DNA of 64,000 nucleotides from Psychrobacter phenylpyruvicus DSM 7000 = NBRC 102152 (GTDB taxonomy: Bacteria > Pseudomonadota > Gammaproteobacteria > Pseudomonadales > Moraxellaceae): assembly GCF_000685805.1 (NCBI RefSeq), contig NZ_JMKP01000005.1:1-64000 (forward strand). The letters are read 5' to 3'. Every line of letters begins with the position of its first letter. The first letter of the stretch is position 1. The notes under the pieces were generated by a model. That model made no database searches, was not told where the DNA came from, and saw only the letters and a list, made by a program, of their open reading frames with translations. Below are positions 1 through 8,175 of the stretch, piece after piece. Position numbers and translations under genes: made by a program.

Positions 1-222
1 ATTCTGCCATAGCCCTTTTTTAGACCATCGATTAAAGCGGTTATAAGCGGTTTTCCATGAACCTAGTTCGGTAGGTATGTCTCGCCATGGAGCACCTGTT
101 CTTAGTTTCCAAAGTATGGCTTCCATTACGGTGCGGTCATTCTTCCATTGATGGCAACCGTGAGCCTTCATTGTTGTTTGTAGTTGTTCCCATATGTTGT
201 CAGTTATTACTGTTCTCGCCAT
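1..222 (-). CDS. IS5-family transposase, N-terminal part (runs off the left edge)
   Basis: The first 74 codons of a transposase are visible from an ATG at 222. The reading frame is intact up to the window edge. Residues 44-50 read APWRDIP, within the conserved N-terminal helix-turn-helix-like region (DUF4096) of IS5-family transposases of the IS427/IS1031 type; the DDE catalytic residues would lie outside the window. It would catalyse cut-and-paste movement of the element. The short IS leader and the terminal inverted repeat lie at 223-303, so this is the right-hand end of the element in window coordinates. Whether the copy is complete or active cannot be told here. Confidence 0.85.
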   Translation of the reverse strand, partial: MARTVITDNIWEQLQTTMKAHGCHQWKNDRTVMEAILWKLRTGAPWRDIPTELGSWKTAYNRFNRWSKKGLWQN

Positions 223-290
223 GGCTTGAGTTTCCCTATATTTTGTTGATATATAGGATTAAAATAAGGCTTTACTGTATTTTTCAAATT

Positions 291-303
291 AGGGACACGC
301 CCT
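291..303. mobile_element. Terminal inverted repeat end of the IS5-family element
   Basis: AGGGACACGCCCT (GGGCGTGTCCCT read on the minus strand) lies about 70 bp upstream of the transposase start, where the end of an IS5-family element is expected. It is followed by TA and unrelated sequence that leads into kbp, consistent with the TA target duplication of the IS427 group. The exact boundary is uncertain by 1-3 bp because the other end is not in the window. A small inverted repeat, CCTATAT at 235-241 with ATATAGG at 251-257, sits in the transposase leader. Confidence 0.6.
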
Positions 304-347
304 AAAAGTACTTGCTAGAAAAACTTACTAGCTTGTTTAAAAAAGAA

Positions 348-851
348 CTATGGCTTAGGAATACGAAGTACTTGACCTGGATAGATTTTATCTGGGCTAG
401 TCAGCATTGGCTTGTTCGCTTCAAAAATCTTGTTGTACTCATTGGCTGAGCCATAAACTTCCTGAGCAATCTTAGATAAAGAATCGCCAGATTTTACAGT
501 GTACATCGTTGACTCAGGGGCATCTTGTTTAATATCGATATTATCGATAACTTTCGCCACATGTTGGACATTACCAACAGCGATAATTGCTTTTTCACGG
601 TCGGCTTGAGTTTCAGCATTACCACTAATTTCTGCTGTATCTGTGGTCGCATTATACTTAACTTTTAGATTAGAAATGTTAAGGTTCTGCTGTTGAATAC
701 GCTTTAATAAAAGGTTAGCTACTGACTGTGCCGATGGCTCGCCTGCTGCTGGTGCTTTATTAGCATCTGCCTGTGATTCTGTTTCTTTTTTTGCATCATC
801 GCGATGAAAGATCTTGTCGCCGATATCCTTTGCAAAACTAAAAATTCCCAT
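348..851 (-). CDS. kbp: BON-LysM potassium-binding-like protein Kbp (YgaU)
   Basis: 167 aa. A BON domain lies at about residues 41-108 and a C-terminal LysM domain at about 117-165 (YTVKSGDSLSKIA). This is the architecture of E. coli Kbp/YgaU (149 aa), a soluble cytoplasmic K+-binding protein. No signal peptide is visible. The start at 851 is chosen because AGGAG lies 6-7 nt upstream and MGIFSFAKD matches the family N-terminus; a longer frame to 896 lacks an RBS. The function in potassium stress is taken from the family. The IS5 end lies only about 45 bp beyond the stop, so its natural terminator may be disrupted. Confidence 0.85.
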   Translation of the reverse strand: MGIFSFAKDIGDKIFHRDDAKKETESQADANKAPAAGEPSAQSVANLLLKRIQQQNLNISNLKVKYNATTDTAEISGNAETQADREKAIIAVGNVQHVAKVIDNIDIKQDAPESTMYTVKSGDSLSKIAQEVYGSANEYNKIFEANKPMLTSPDKIYPGQVLRIPKP

Positions 852-1122
852 GAATTTCTCCTTTATATTATTGTTGATATATAAGTCACATAACATTTTA
901 AGACCAACTATTATTATTAAAAGTAGCTCTTACCAAGTCTTATGGTTTACTTTGGTAATAGACTTAATAAGTAGCCCAAAGCGTGACTTATAATTGTGTC
1001 TTTCACCTTTTTAGTATACTGATTACCCAAGTTATTTGTTACTAGGCAAATGTAGATAATTGTTAAGTTTTATTGCTTTGGTAAATTAGTAAAAACTCTC
1101 ACTAACCGCTAATGCTTTAAAT

Positions 1123-1151
1123 AAAAAAAGACCATAAATTAATTTATGGTC
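1123..1151 (-). terminator. Intrinsic terminator of acpP
   Basis: A perfect 22-bp palindrome (GACCATAAATT / AATTTATGGTC, 1130-1151) is followed on the minus strand by seven T (1123-1129). It begins 36 bp after the acpP stop codon. Confidence 0.8.
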
Positions 1152-1187
1152 TTCTTTAAAATAAGCAAATTTAACACAAATTAAATC

Positions 1188-1430
1188 TTAAGACTCAAGT
1201 TTTGACTTGATGTAATCTACCGCTTTTTGTACTGTCGTTAACTCATTTGAGTCATCATCAGGAATTGTAATATCAAAATCATTTTCGAAAGTCATTACTA
1301 GCTCTACAACGTCTAAAGAGTCAGCACCTAAGTCATTGATGAATGAAGAATCATTGTTAATATCATCAATATCAACGTCTAGTTGCTCAGCAACTGCCGA
1401 TTTTACTTTTAATTCAATTTCTTCGCTCAT
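1188..1430 (-). CDS. acpP: Acyl carrier protein
   Basis: 80 aa acidic protein that carries growing fatty-acyl chains on a phosphopantetheine arm in the cytoplasm. The attachment serine is Ser38 in GADSLD, and the four-helix ACP pattern is intact. The start at 1430 fits the standard MSEEIE N-terminus with GGAG just upstream; an upstream ATG at 1442 overlaps that RBS and is rejected. It follows fabG in the same direction across a 295-bp AT-rich gap that carries an 18-bp tandem duplication. fabF, which follows acpP in E. coli, is absent here. Confidence 0.97.
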   Translation of the reverse strand: MSEEIELKVKSAVAEQLDVDIDDINNDSSFINDLGADSLDVVELVMTFENDFDITIPDDDSNELTTVQKAVDYIKSKLES

Positions 1431-1488
1431 AGGAATCTCCATCCTTATTTTTAGTTTAAAAACGGTTTATTTAGTTTAAAACAACTTT

Positions 1489-1524
1489 GTAGTATTAAAA
1501 TCTAAAGTAGTATTAAAATCTAAA
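1489..1524. repeat. Perfect 18-bp tandem duplication upstream of acpP
   Basis: The 18-mer GTAGTATTAAAATCTAAA occurs twice back to back (1489-1506 and 1507-1524). A looser pair, TTAGTTTAAAA, lies at 1451 and 1471. Both are in the leader of acpP. No promoter hexamers could be assigned with confidence in this gap (1431-1725). Confidence 0.9.
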
Positions 1525-1725
1525 ATTAAAGCCTAAAACATGGTTACATCAGTCTCAATATAATTTCTACACTGACACAAGCGTTGACCAGTTTTCTGTA
1601 TTCATTGGATAGGCTCAACAATCTATCCATTACCTTAATTGAACTTAAGTTGTGTGTACATCTGTTTTCTGTATCTGCTGTGTATAATAGCAAAAGCCAT
1701 GGCCTAATTCTATTAAATTAGCCTC

Positions 1726-2454
1726 TTACATGTACATACCACCATTCACAGGGATTACCGCACCAGTCACATAGCTGGCCTCATCACTGGCTAGGTATGA
1801 GACGGCAGCGGCCACATCTTCTGGCTGCCCTAAACGGCCCACAGGCACTGCATCAAGCATAGAGTTAAGCAAGCGCTCATCCAGCTCATCAGTCATGTCT
1901 GTCTCAATAAGACCAGGGGCCACGCAATTAACCGTCACTTGTCTTGAGCCAATTTCACGGGCCAAAGTACGGCTAAAGCCCTCTACCCCCGCTTTGGTAG
2001 CAGCATAGTTAGCCTGACCGGCATTACCCATTTCAGCCACTACAGAGGTAATATTAATGATGCGCCCTTTACGAGCCTTCATCATGCCTCTCATAGCGCG
2101 TTTACTCATGCGATAAATGGCGGTTAAGTTGGTATCTACCACCTTATCCCAATCTTCATCTTTCATGCGAATCAATAAGCCGTCTTGAGAGATGCCGGCA
2201 TTATTTACCAGTACTTGAACGCTACCATAAACGCTTTCAATCTCTTCGAACAGCTTTTCAATATGCTCTTGGTTGGTCACATCCAAAACACGACCAATAC
2301 CCCCTGCATCATGCAGATACTCATCGATTGACTGCGCGCCTTGAGCTGTGGTTGCGGTTCCAATGACGAAATGACCTTGTTTAGCAAAGCGTTTGGCAAT
2401 GGCTTTACCAATACCACGACTGGCCCCTGTCACTAAAGTAATTGTACGACTCAT
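1726..2454 (-). CDS. fabG: 3-oxoacyl-[acyl-carrier-protein] reductase
   Basis: 242 aa short-chain dehydrogenase that reduces 3-oxoacyl-ACP with NADPH in fatty acid elongation. The Rossmann motif TGASRGIG is at residues 9-16, NNAG at 84-87, and the catalytic triad is Ser137, Tyr150 and Lys154 (YAATK). Length and motifs are typical of bacterial FabG. It starts 2 bp after the fabD stop codon, so the two are almost certainly co-translated. acpP, which supplies the carrier for its substrate, lies downstream. Confidence 0.97.
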   Translation of the reverse strand: MSRTITLVTGASRGIGKAIAKRFAKQGHFVIGTATTAQGAQSIDEYLHDAGGIGRVLDVTNQEHIEKLFEEIESVYGSVQVLVNNAGISQDGLLIRMKDEDWDKVVDTNLTAIYRMSKRAMRGMMKARKGRIINITSVVAEMGNAGQANYAATKAGVEGFSRTLAREIGSRQVTVNCVAPGLIETDMTDELDERLLNSMLDAVPVGRLGQPEDVAAAVSYLASDEASYVTGAVIPVNGGMYM

Positions 2455-2456
2455 GG

Positions 2457-3449
2457 CTATTCCTCATTCAACTTCTCAAAAAGTTTCGCGAGACGCTCCG
2501 GCTTATCAGTAGGATAGGTGATTATTGGGGTCTCTTGCCTTTTTGCCAAGTTACTCAATACCGTTCCTGCGCCACACTCAATAATCATATTGATATGCTT
2601 GTCAGCAAACTTCTGCATAGTATGAGTCCATAATACAGGATTACTTAGCTGTTCAGTCAATGCTTTTTTAATGGCAGCGATTGTTTTTTCTTCAGTAGCA
2701 TGCCTATTTTGGATTACAGGAACTTCAGGCAATTGAAACTCACACTGTGCCAGCTTCTCAGCCAAAGCATCAGTAGCAGGTTGCATTAAGGCGCAATGTG
2801 AAGGCACGCTTACCTTCAAGGGCACCATTTTCTTGCCCATACATTGAATGTGTTGACTAAAAATGTCAACGCCTTCTGTGTTACCTGCTACCACTACTTG
2901 ACCTGGGCTATTGAAATTGGCTGCACTAACAATCGCCCCATCATTGTTGCTTTCCACTTGCTCACAAACACTAATAACTTGGCTATTTTCTAGACCAAGT
3001 ACTGCCGCCATTTTAGTATCCACCCCTATCACAGCTTGCTGCATATAGTGACCACGATCATGAACCAACTTAATAGCATCTGCAAACTTGATACAACCAG
3101 CAGCACAAAGAGCACTGTACTCACCTAATGAGTGGCCTGCAAAATATAAAGGCTCGAATTCTACATTTTCTTTCAGAATACGCCAGATAGCCATACTGGC
3201 AGCTAACAAGGCAGGCTGAGTATTTTCAGTTTTTGCCAGCTCCTCTTCATCCTGACATACTGCCCATAAATCAAATCCTAACGCTTCACTGGCTTCACTA
3301 AAAGTTTGCTTCACGATAGGATATTCTTCGCTCAGCTCATTTAGCATACCTACAGTTTGTGAACCTTGGCCAGGAAATACAACCGCGATACGAAGTGGCA
3401 TATCTGGTTGACCTTGTTTTCTAACTGCTTGCGACGATTTAAATGACAT
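2457..3449 (-). CDS. fabD: Malonyl-CoA:ACP transacylase
   Basis: 330 aa. It moves malonyl groups from CoA to ACP for fatty acid synthesis. GQGSQ is at 27-31 and the nucleophile elbow GHSLG at 105-109 (Ser107); the C-terminal histidine region is present. An N-terminal extension of 16 residues precedes the usual start (MPLRIAVVF). The start at 3449 is kept because GAAGG lies about 6 nt upstream, but 3401 is possible. The gene follows an intrinsic-terminator-like hairpin after rpmF, so it probably depends on readthrough or on its own promoter. Confidence 0.95.
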   Translation of the reverse strand: MSFKSSQAVRKQGQPDMPLRIAVVFPGQGSQTVGMLNELSEEYPIVKQTFSEASEALGFDLWAVCQDEEELAKTENTQPALLAASMAIWRILKENVEFEPLYFAGHSLGEYSALCAAGCIKFADAIKLVHDRGHYMQQAVIGVDTKMAAVLGLENSQVISVCEQVESNNDGAIVSAANFNSPGQVVVAGNTEGVDIFSQHIQCMGKKMVPLKVSVPSHCALMQPATDALAEKLAQCEFQLPEVPVIQNRHATEEKTIAAIKKALTEQLSNPVLWTHTMQKFADKHINMIIECGAGTVLSNLAKRQETPIITYPTDKPERLAKLFEKLNEE

Positions 3450-3480
3450 TTTCAGCCTTCTTGTGCCTAAACATACTCAT

Positions 3481-3536
3481 AAAAAAAGAGCCAAGCGCCA
3501 CTAATGATATAGAGGTCATTAGTAAGGCTTAGCTCT
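3481..3536 (-). terminator. Terminator-like hairpin between rpmF and fabD
   Basis: A long stem with bulges pairs AGAGC with GCTCT, AAGC with GCTT, and ACTAATGA with TCATTAGT (3487-3536). A run of seven T follows on the minus strand (3481-3487). It lies 36 bp after the rpmF stop and ends 31 bp before the fabD start. Confidence 0.75.
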
Positions 3537-3571
3537 TGTATTAAACCACAATCATTATAAATGATTGTAAC

Positions 3572-3754
3572 TTAGTCTTCTTGGCTCGCTTTAAACAACT
3601 GACGGCCACGGTAGAAACCATCTTTAGTCATATGATGACGGCGATGTTTTTCACCAGTAGTAGCGTCAATGCTTAGCTCAGCAACTTCCATATGGTGGTG
3701 TGAACGACGCATATCACGGCGTGAGCGGCTTTTACGACTTTTTTGAACAGCCAT
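3572..3754 (-). CDS. rpmF: 50S ribosomal protein L32
   Basis: 60 aa, basic, with the L32 N-terminus [13 protein letters not shown]. No zinc-binding cysteines are present, so this is the zinc-independent type common in gamma-proteobacteria. The start at 3754 follows the family; a frame extending to 3847 has no homology. yceD lies upstream in the same direction, as in E. coli, but is separated by 270 bp holding a promoter and a hairpin. Confidence 0.96.
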   Translation of the reverse strand: MAVQKSRKSRSRRDMRRSHHHMEVAELSIDATTGEKHRRHHMTKDGFYRGRQLFKASQED

Positions 3755-3850
3755 GGGTCTTGCTCCTATTCTAAAATATGCTGTATTGGTGAGGGGCCTG
3801 TATTTTATATAAACTTGGTTATAAAATACAATATGCTCACTTAGCAAAAT

Positions 3851-3882
3851 GAGTTCTCTATTGACCTCAATAAGAGCAACTC
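3851..3882 (-). promoter_or_regulatory. Long leader hairpin upstream of rpmF
   Basis: The two arms pair GAGTT/AACTC, CTC/GAG and TATTG/CAATA with two single-base bulges and a 4-nt loop (13 bp in all). It sits between the candidate rpmF promoter and the rpmF start and has no T-run, so it is not a terminator. An autoregulatory or stability role is inference. Confidence 0.5.
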
Positions 3883-3929
3883 TTATTAAAAATCAAATAG
3901 GTTTAAAATCTGGGAATAATAAACGAGGG

Positions 3930-3935
3930 ATTATA
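3930..3935 (-). promoter_or_regulatory. Candidate rpmF promoter, -10 element TATAAT
   Basis: A perfect TATAAT on the minus strand, with a weak -35 (TTTATT) about 17 bp upstream. It lies between yceD and rpmF and would give a leader of about 170 nt that contains the hairpin at 3851-3882. Confidence 0.45.
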
Positions 3936-4024
3936 CCCGCTTTAGACAATAAAATAAAGGGGTAATACTTTACCATGTTTAATTCGCCTAATAAATCGTT
4001 ATAAAAGCCAGATTAAAGGCTCAG

Positions 4025-4654
4025 TTATAACTTTCCTTTTAAAGCTTCTAAAGCGGCGAATGGATTTTCAGGCTCTTGCTCGATAATCTCACCTACTTGT
4101 TCAACCGCCATTTCACAGTCATCATGTTTAGCAGAAAGCGGGATATCCAGTAAAAGCTCGTCTTCCACTAGCTTCTTTAAGGGTAGCAGTCTATCGCCTT
4201 TTTTGTTCTCTGGCTGATCGGCCAACAACTCTTCTAATAAAAGATAGTCATCCGACTCATCAACCAAACCTAGCTGATCCTCATATTGTAGCAATATCAG
4301 CTCAGCATCATGAGTGACATCGATACTCATAGGAGTCAAGCAACGTTGACAGGTTACCCAGATATCGCCAGTAAACTGCATTAATAAGGTCAATAGCTGA
4401 CCTTGCTTTGTAAGTTCACATCTTAATTCGATAGGATTATCTTGATACTTCTCAGGAACGGTATCAAGCAATCTGCTCAGCATGCGCGGCGTGATAGTAC
4501 CCGACCAAACATAACCGGCATCTTCCCACTTCTCTAAGTTAACATGGTTGGGTAACTGTTGGGCGCTTTTTTCTGTATTAATATTGGTTGTAGGGTTACT
4601 CAATTTAGAATCCGTCAGGTTAGTGGAGATATTATCCTGGTTGTATTTTGTCAT
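4025..4654 (-). CDS. yceD: 23S rRNA accumulation protein YceD (DUF177)
   Basis: 209 aa protein of the YceD/DUF177 family, which in E. coli is needed for normal 23S rRNA accumulation. The family cysteine pair is at Cys102 and Cys105 (CQRC), and the acidic C-terminal half is typical. The first 35 or so residues are Asn/Thr-rich and look like a lineage extension. The position directly upstream of rpmF is the usual one. A perfect 12-bp palindrome (ACTGATATCAGT, 4673-4684) lies just upstream of the start and could be an operator; that is inference. Confidence 0.88.
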   Translation of the reverse strand: MTKYNQDNISTNLTDSKLSNPTTNINTEKSAQQLPNHVNLEKWEDAGYVWSGTITPRMLSRLLDTVPEKYQDNPIELRCELTKQGQLLTLLMQFTGDIWVTCQRCLTPMSIDVTHDAELILLQYEDQLGLVDESDDYLLLEELLADQPENKKGDRLLPLKKLVEDELLLDIPLSAKHDDCEMAVEQVGEIIEQEPENPFAALEALKGKL

Positions 4655-4935
4655 ACTTCTCTCTCATTTAAAACTGATATCAGTGTGGTAGATAAGCCAT
4701 AAAGATATCAACGACTCCCAACCGCCATTTGCCATACCAAACCTGCTCTACTTGGCTTATTGTGGATTGGTTCTTTATTTATGACAATAACTGACGATAA
4801 ATGTTATAAGGTTGTCAGTAGCAAATTAATTGATAGAATGGCATACCACTTAATCTATTATCTGAGGGCTTGAGGAGACGATTACCACCCCAATGCCCTT
4901 TTCTCTGATATTTACCTAGGAATATTTCATATTCT

Positions 4936-5661
4936 ATGTCTGTTATTCATTTCTCTAAGCTGCCCATCCACAAGCTAGCTGATTATCTAACCCAGCAAGC
5001 TGTAGCGCCTTCATCGCTATCACTGTCCTCTACCGCTAGTACTACCGCCGGTAACACTGCCCATCTTGATAAAAAGGCGTTTAGACAGCAGTGGCAACGC
5101 TTGCAACAGCTGGCCACCAATGAATCAATATCTCCTTCTGCTGAATCAGTAGAGAAACTTCAAGTGGATTGGTTGATACAGTTATTTAATACAGTGTTTT
5201 CGGCCAAGAACGTTAAGTTAGTGCGCGGAGAAAGTGAGCCTGAATACTTTCCAGCCACTGAGACCGCTCCTGCTCGTATTGAATTTGCGCATGGCTTTTT
5301 TCAAAGTGCCTTGCATGAAATAAGCCATTGGAGCTTGGCAGGTAAACATCGCCGCACCTTGCCAGATTTCGGCTACTGGTACGCTCCTGATGGTCGAACA
5401 GAGGCTCAACAAAAAGCTTTTGAACAAGTCGAAATTAAGCCTCAGGCTATTGAATGCTTATTTAGTCTAATGTGTGGTAGAAGCTTTAGGGTCTCTCAAG
5501 ATAATTTGCATGCTGACTTCGATACCAGTCAGAGCACTTTTGAAATAGACGTTTACAATCAAGCCAAACTCTATATCGATGTCCCACAAAACTTACCCAC
5601 TGATGCACAAACACTGTTAACAGTTCTAGCTTTTGTATGTCATGATACTATAGACAGTTAA
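4936..5661 (+). CDS. epmC: Elongation factor P hydroxylase
   Basis: 241 aa, EpmC/YfcM family. It hydroxylates the beta-lysyl-lysine side chain on elongation factor P. The likely metal site HEISH is at 127-131, followed by family motifs FGYWYAPDGR (145-154) and EVEIKPQ-like EIKPQAIE. E. coli EpmC is 182 aa; the extra length is mainly a Ser/Thr/Ala-rich segment at about residues 22-70. No signal peptide. epmA, epmB and efp are not in the window. It is divergent from yceD. Confidence 0.88.
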   Translation: MSVIHFSKLPIHKLADYLTQQAVAPSSLSLSSTASTTAGNTAHLDKKAFRQQWQRLQQLATNESISPSAESVEKLQVDWLIQLFNTVFSAKNVKLVRGESEPEYFPATETAPARIEFAHGFFQSALHEISHWSLAGKHRRTLPDFGYWYAPDGRTEAQQKAFEQVEIKPQAIECLFSLMCGRSFRVSQDNLHADFDTSQSTFEIDVYNQAKLYIDVPQNLPTDAQTLLTVLAFVCHDTIDS

Positions 5662-5884
5662 AGCTATAGCAGATGGCTAGGCAGATAGAAAGCTCAAACT
5701 ATTACAATAGACAGTTAGCTAGGCAAAGGATCGGTTTGACCCAATAACTGATTGCTAACCACAAATAACTTTTGAACCTACGCAAAAGCAATTAATCACC
5801 GTTAATAGCCGCTAACAATAGAAACTATCTAATAATAAAACCATTTATAGAACACTGATAAAAATAGCAACAGGGAGGCATCTT

Positions 5885-6505
5885 ATGCAAACTTTATATA
5901 TTCACCCAGAGAACCCACAACCCAGACTAATTAACCAGGTTGTAGACGCTCTAAATAATGATCAGCTCATTGTTTATCCAACCGACACCAGTTATGCCTT
6001 CGGCTGTAAAATTGGCTCAAAGAATGCCATTGAGAAGCTAAGACTGATAAGACAACTCGATGACAAGCATCAGTTCACTCTTTTGTGCCGCGACTTAAGC
6101 GAGATTGCCACTTATGCCACAGTAGATAATCAGCAGTTTAAACTGTTAAAAGCGGTTACCCCAGCCCCTATCACCTTTATCCTAGATGCCACTAAGGATG
6201 TACCAAAAAAGCTATCGCATCCTAAGAAAAAAACCATAGGTATTAGAGTGCCCTCCAACCCCATCTCGCAAATGATACTTGAGGGCATGGGTGAGCCGAT
6301 TCTAACCAGCTCTTTAATTCTACCAGATATGCAGTTGGCTTTAGATGACCCTTTTGATATCGAAGACAAGCTGAGCAATAATATTGACATCATGATTAAT
6401 GCTGGGGTATTGACCACCAAATTAACCACCATTGTGGATATGACCGTATTCCCACCAGAGCTGATCCGTCAAGGCGCTGGCTATGTCAGTCAGCTAATTG
6501 ACTAG
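5885..6505 (+). CDS. yciO: YciO/Sua5-family putative RNA-binding or threonylcarbamoyl-AMP synthase-like protein
   Basis: 206 aa. It has the YrdC-like fold signatures YPTDTSYAFG near residue 30 and the conserved KKKTIGIRVP near 117, which place it in the YciO branch of the Sua5/YciO/YrdC family. Sua5 and TsaC make threonylcarbamoyl-AMP for tRNA t6A; the role of YciO itself is less clear. A strong RBS (GGGAGG) lies 6 nt before the ATG. A bidirectional terminator separates it from convergent rplQ. Confidence 0.85.
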   Translation: MQTLYIHPENPQPRLINQVVDALNNDQLIVYPTDTSYAFGCKIGSKNAIEKLRLIRQLDDKHQFTLLCRDLSEIATYATVDNQQFKLLKAVTPAPITFILDATKDVPKKLSHPKKKTIGIRVPSNPISQMILEGMGEPILTSSLILPDMQLALDDPFDIEDKLSNNIDIMINAGVLTTKLTTIVDMTVFPPELIRQGAGYVSQLID

Positions 6506-6566
6506 TGAAATATCACTATCTAGTATCTAGCTATATAGCGCTAAAGGTATAAATATAGCCCAATAT

Positions 6567-6599
6567 AAATGGCGGATTAATCACATTAATCCGCCATTT
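6567..6599. terminator. Bidirectional terminator between yciO and rplQ
   Basis: Perfect inverted repeat AAATGGCGGATTAA / TTAATCCGCCATTT around a short loop, located 62 bp after yciO. The T-richness on either side is modest. Confidence 0.65.
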
Positions 6600-6641
6600 A
6601 AGCATTTATTGTAGCCATAAATTTTTATATTAGACATAACA

Positions 6642-6698
6642 AAACCTCAGCAACTGTATAAATCATGAAATACAAAATTTATACCGCTACTGAGGTTT
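6642..6698 (-). terminator. Terminator of the alpha operon, after rplQ
   Basis: A two-part stem pairs AAACCTCAG with CTGAGGTTT and, inside it, GTATAAAT with ATTTATAC. TTTTGTTAT follows on the minus strand. It begins about 50 bp after the rplQ stop. Confidence 0.65.
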
Positions 6699-6748
6699 GT
6701 TTTTACTGACTACTGATAGCAGCAGCAGTAAAAAATAACTAATGAAAA

Positions 6749-7108
6749 TTAGTCACGGTCTACTAGTTCAACATAGGCCATTGGTGCATTATCACCATCA
6801 CGATTGCCACATTTGATGATACGGATGTATCCACCTGGGCGCTCTTGATAACGTGGTGCTAGTGTACCAAATAACTTACCAACCATATCTTTGTTGCGCA
6901 TACGGCTGAATGCTAAACGGCGGTTAGCAACTGAATCTTCTTTTGCTAAGGTAATTAAAGGCTCAGCTACACGGCGAAGCTCTTTAGCTTTAGGTAATGT
7001 TGTTTTGATCAGTTCATGCTCAAACAGAGAGTTTGTCATGTTCTGGAACATTGCCTTACGATGGCTGCCGGTGCGACCCAGCTTAACTCCACTCTTACGA
7101 TGTCGCAT
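6749..7108 (-). CDS. rplQ: 50S ribosomal protein L17
   Basis: 119 aa with the L17 start MRHRKSG and [10 protein letters not shown]; slightly shorter than E. coli L17 (127 aa). L17 binds near the peptide exit tunnel of the large subunit. The ATG at 7108 is the family start; an upstream TTG two codons earlier is not needed. It is the last gene of the alpha operon, 20 bp after rpoA. Confidence 0.97.
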   Translation of the reverse strand: MRHRKSGVKLGRTGSHRKAMFQNMTNSLFEHELIKTTLPKAKELRRVAEPLITLAKEDSVANRRLAFSRMRNKDMVGKLFGTLAPRYQERPGGYIRIIKCGNRDGDNAPMAYVELVDRD

Positions 7109-7128
7109 GGTCAAATATCCTTAATAGT

Positions 7129-8136
7129 TTAACGGCTACGGTAAGAAAAACGGTCATCAACACGTAGATCCGCTGGCGGCCAGTTTTCTAGGCGCATATC
7201 CAGTTCAAGACCTTTAGACGCTAATACGTCTTTAATTTCGGTTAATGATTTCTTACCAAGGTTTGGTGTTTTAAGCAGTTCAGTTTCTGAACGCTGAACC
7301 AAATCGCCGATATAGTAAATGTTTTCAGCTTTTAAACAGTTGGCTGAGCGAACCGTTAGTTCAAGGTCATCTACTGGGCGTAATAGCACAGGATCAACCT
7401 CTTCTTTTTCTTTCACAGGCTCTGGCGCTTCTTCTGCTTCTAAATCTACAAAAATAGAGATTTGTTGCTGCAAAATAGTTGCTGCTTTGCGAATTGCTTC
7501 TTCAGGATCGATCGTACCATTGGTTTCTAATTCAATGATTAGACGGTCTAAATCCGTACGCTGTTCAACACGAGCGTTTTCAACTTGGTAAGCCACACGT
7601 GAAACAGGGCTAAAGCTAGCATCCAATTTCAAGCGACCAATGGCCTTCGTGTCACCATCTTCACGGCGAAGGTTAGCAGGCTCATAACCACGACCCATAA
7701 CCACACGTAAGCGCATTTTTAGATGACCACGATCACCTAGCGTACCTAGAACCAAATCAGGGTTAACAATTTCAACGTTATGTGGCAGTTCGATATCTGC
7801 CGCAGTGATAATGCCAGGACCTTTTTTGTCTAGTGTCAAAAACACTTCATTTTGATCGTGCATAGTAATCGCAAGACCTTTTAGATTTAACAATAAATCT
7901 AGAACGTCTTCTTGCAGACCTTCAAGAGTTGAATATTCGTGATCCACCCCTTCAATTTCTGCTTCAATTACCGCTGCACCAGGTAACGAAGATAAAAGAA
8001 TGCGACGAAGGGCATTACCTAGGGTATGCCCAAAGCCGCGTTCTAACGGCTCGAGCGTGACTTTTGCGTTGGTTTCATCAACCGCATCCACATTAATGGC
8101 ATTAGGGGTCAGAAACTCAGTAGCATTTAGCATCAT
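7129..8136 (-). CDS. rpoA: DNA-directed RNA polymerase alpha subunit
   Basis: 335 aa. The N-terminal dimerisation domain covers about residues 1-230 ([15 protein letters not shown] near residue 35). An acidic linker rich in Glu follows, then the C-terminal DNA- and activator-binding domain (helix-hairpin-helix, [11 protein letters not shown]). It assembles the polymerase core and contacts UP elements and activators. GAGGTG precedes the start by 5 nt. It lies between rpsD and rplQ as in the standard alpha operon. Confidence 0.98.
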   Translation of the reverse strand: MMLNATEFLTPNAINVDAVDETNAKVTLEPLERGFGHTLGNALRRILLSSLPGAAVIEAEIEGVDHEYSTLEGLQEDVLDLLLNLKGLAITMHDQNEVFLTLDKKGPGIITAADIELPHNVEIVNPDLVLGTLGDRGHLKMRLRVVMGRGYEPANLRREDGDTKAIGRLKLDASFSPVSRVAYQVENARVEQRTDLDRLIIELETNGTIDPEEAIRKAATILQQQISIFVDLEAEEAPEPVKEKEEVDPVLLRPVDDLELTVRSANCLKAENIYYIGDLVQRSETELLKTPNLGKKSLTEIKDVLASKGLELDMRLENWPPADLRVDDRFSYRSR

Positions 8137-8175
8137 ATTGTCACCTCGATTAGTTAATCAAATTATTGTTAGCGA

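Noticed and set aside
87-305. Plus-strand 72-codon frame at the left edge
   Set aside because: It lies antisense to the IS5 transposase, whose frame matches a known family.
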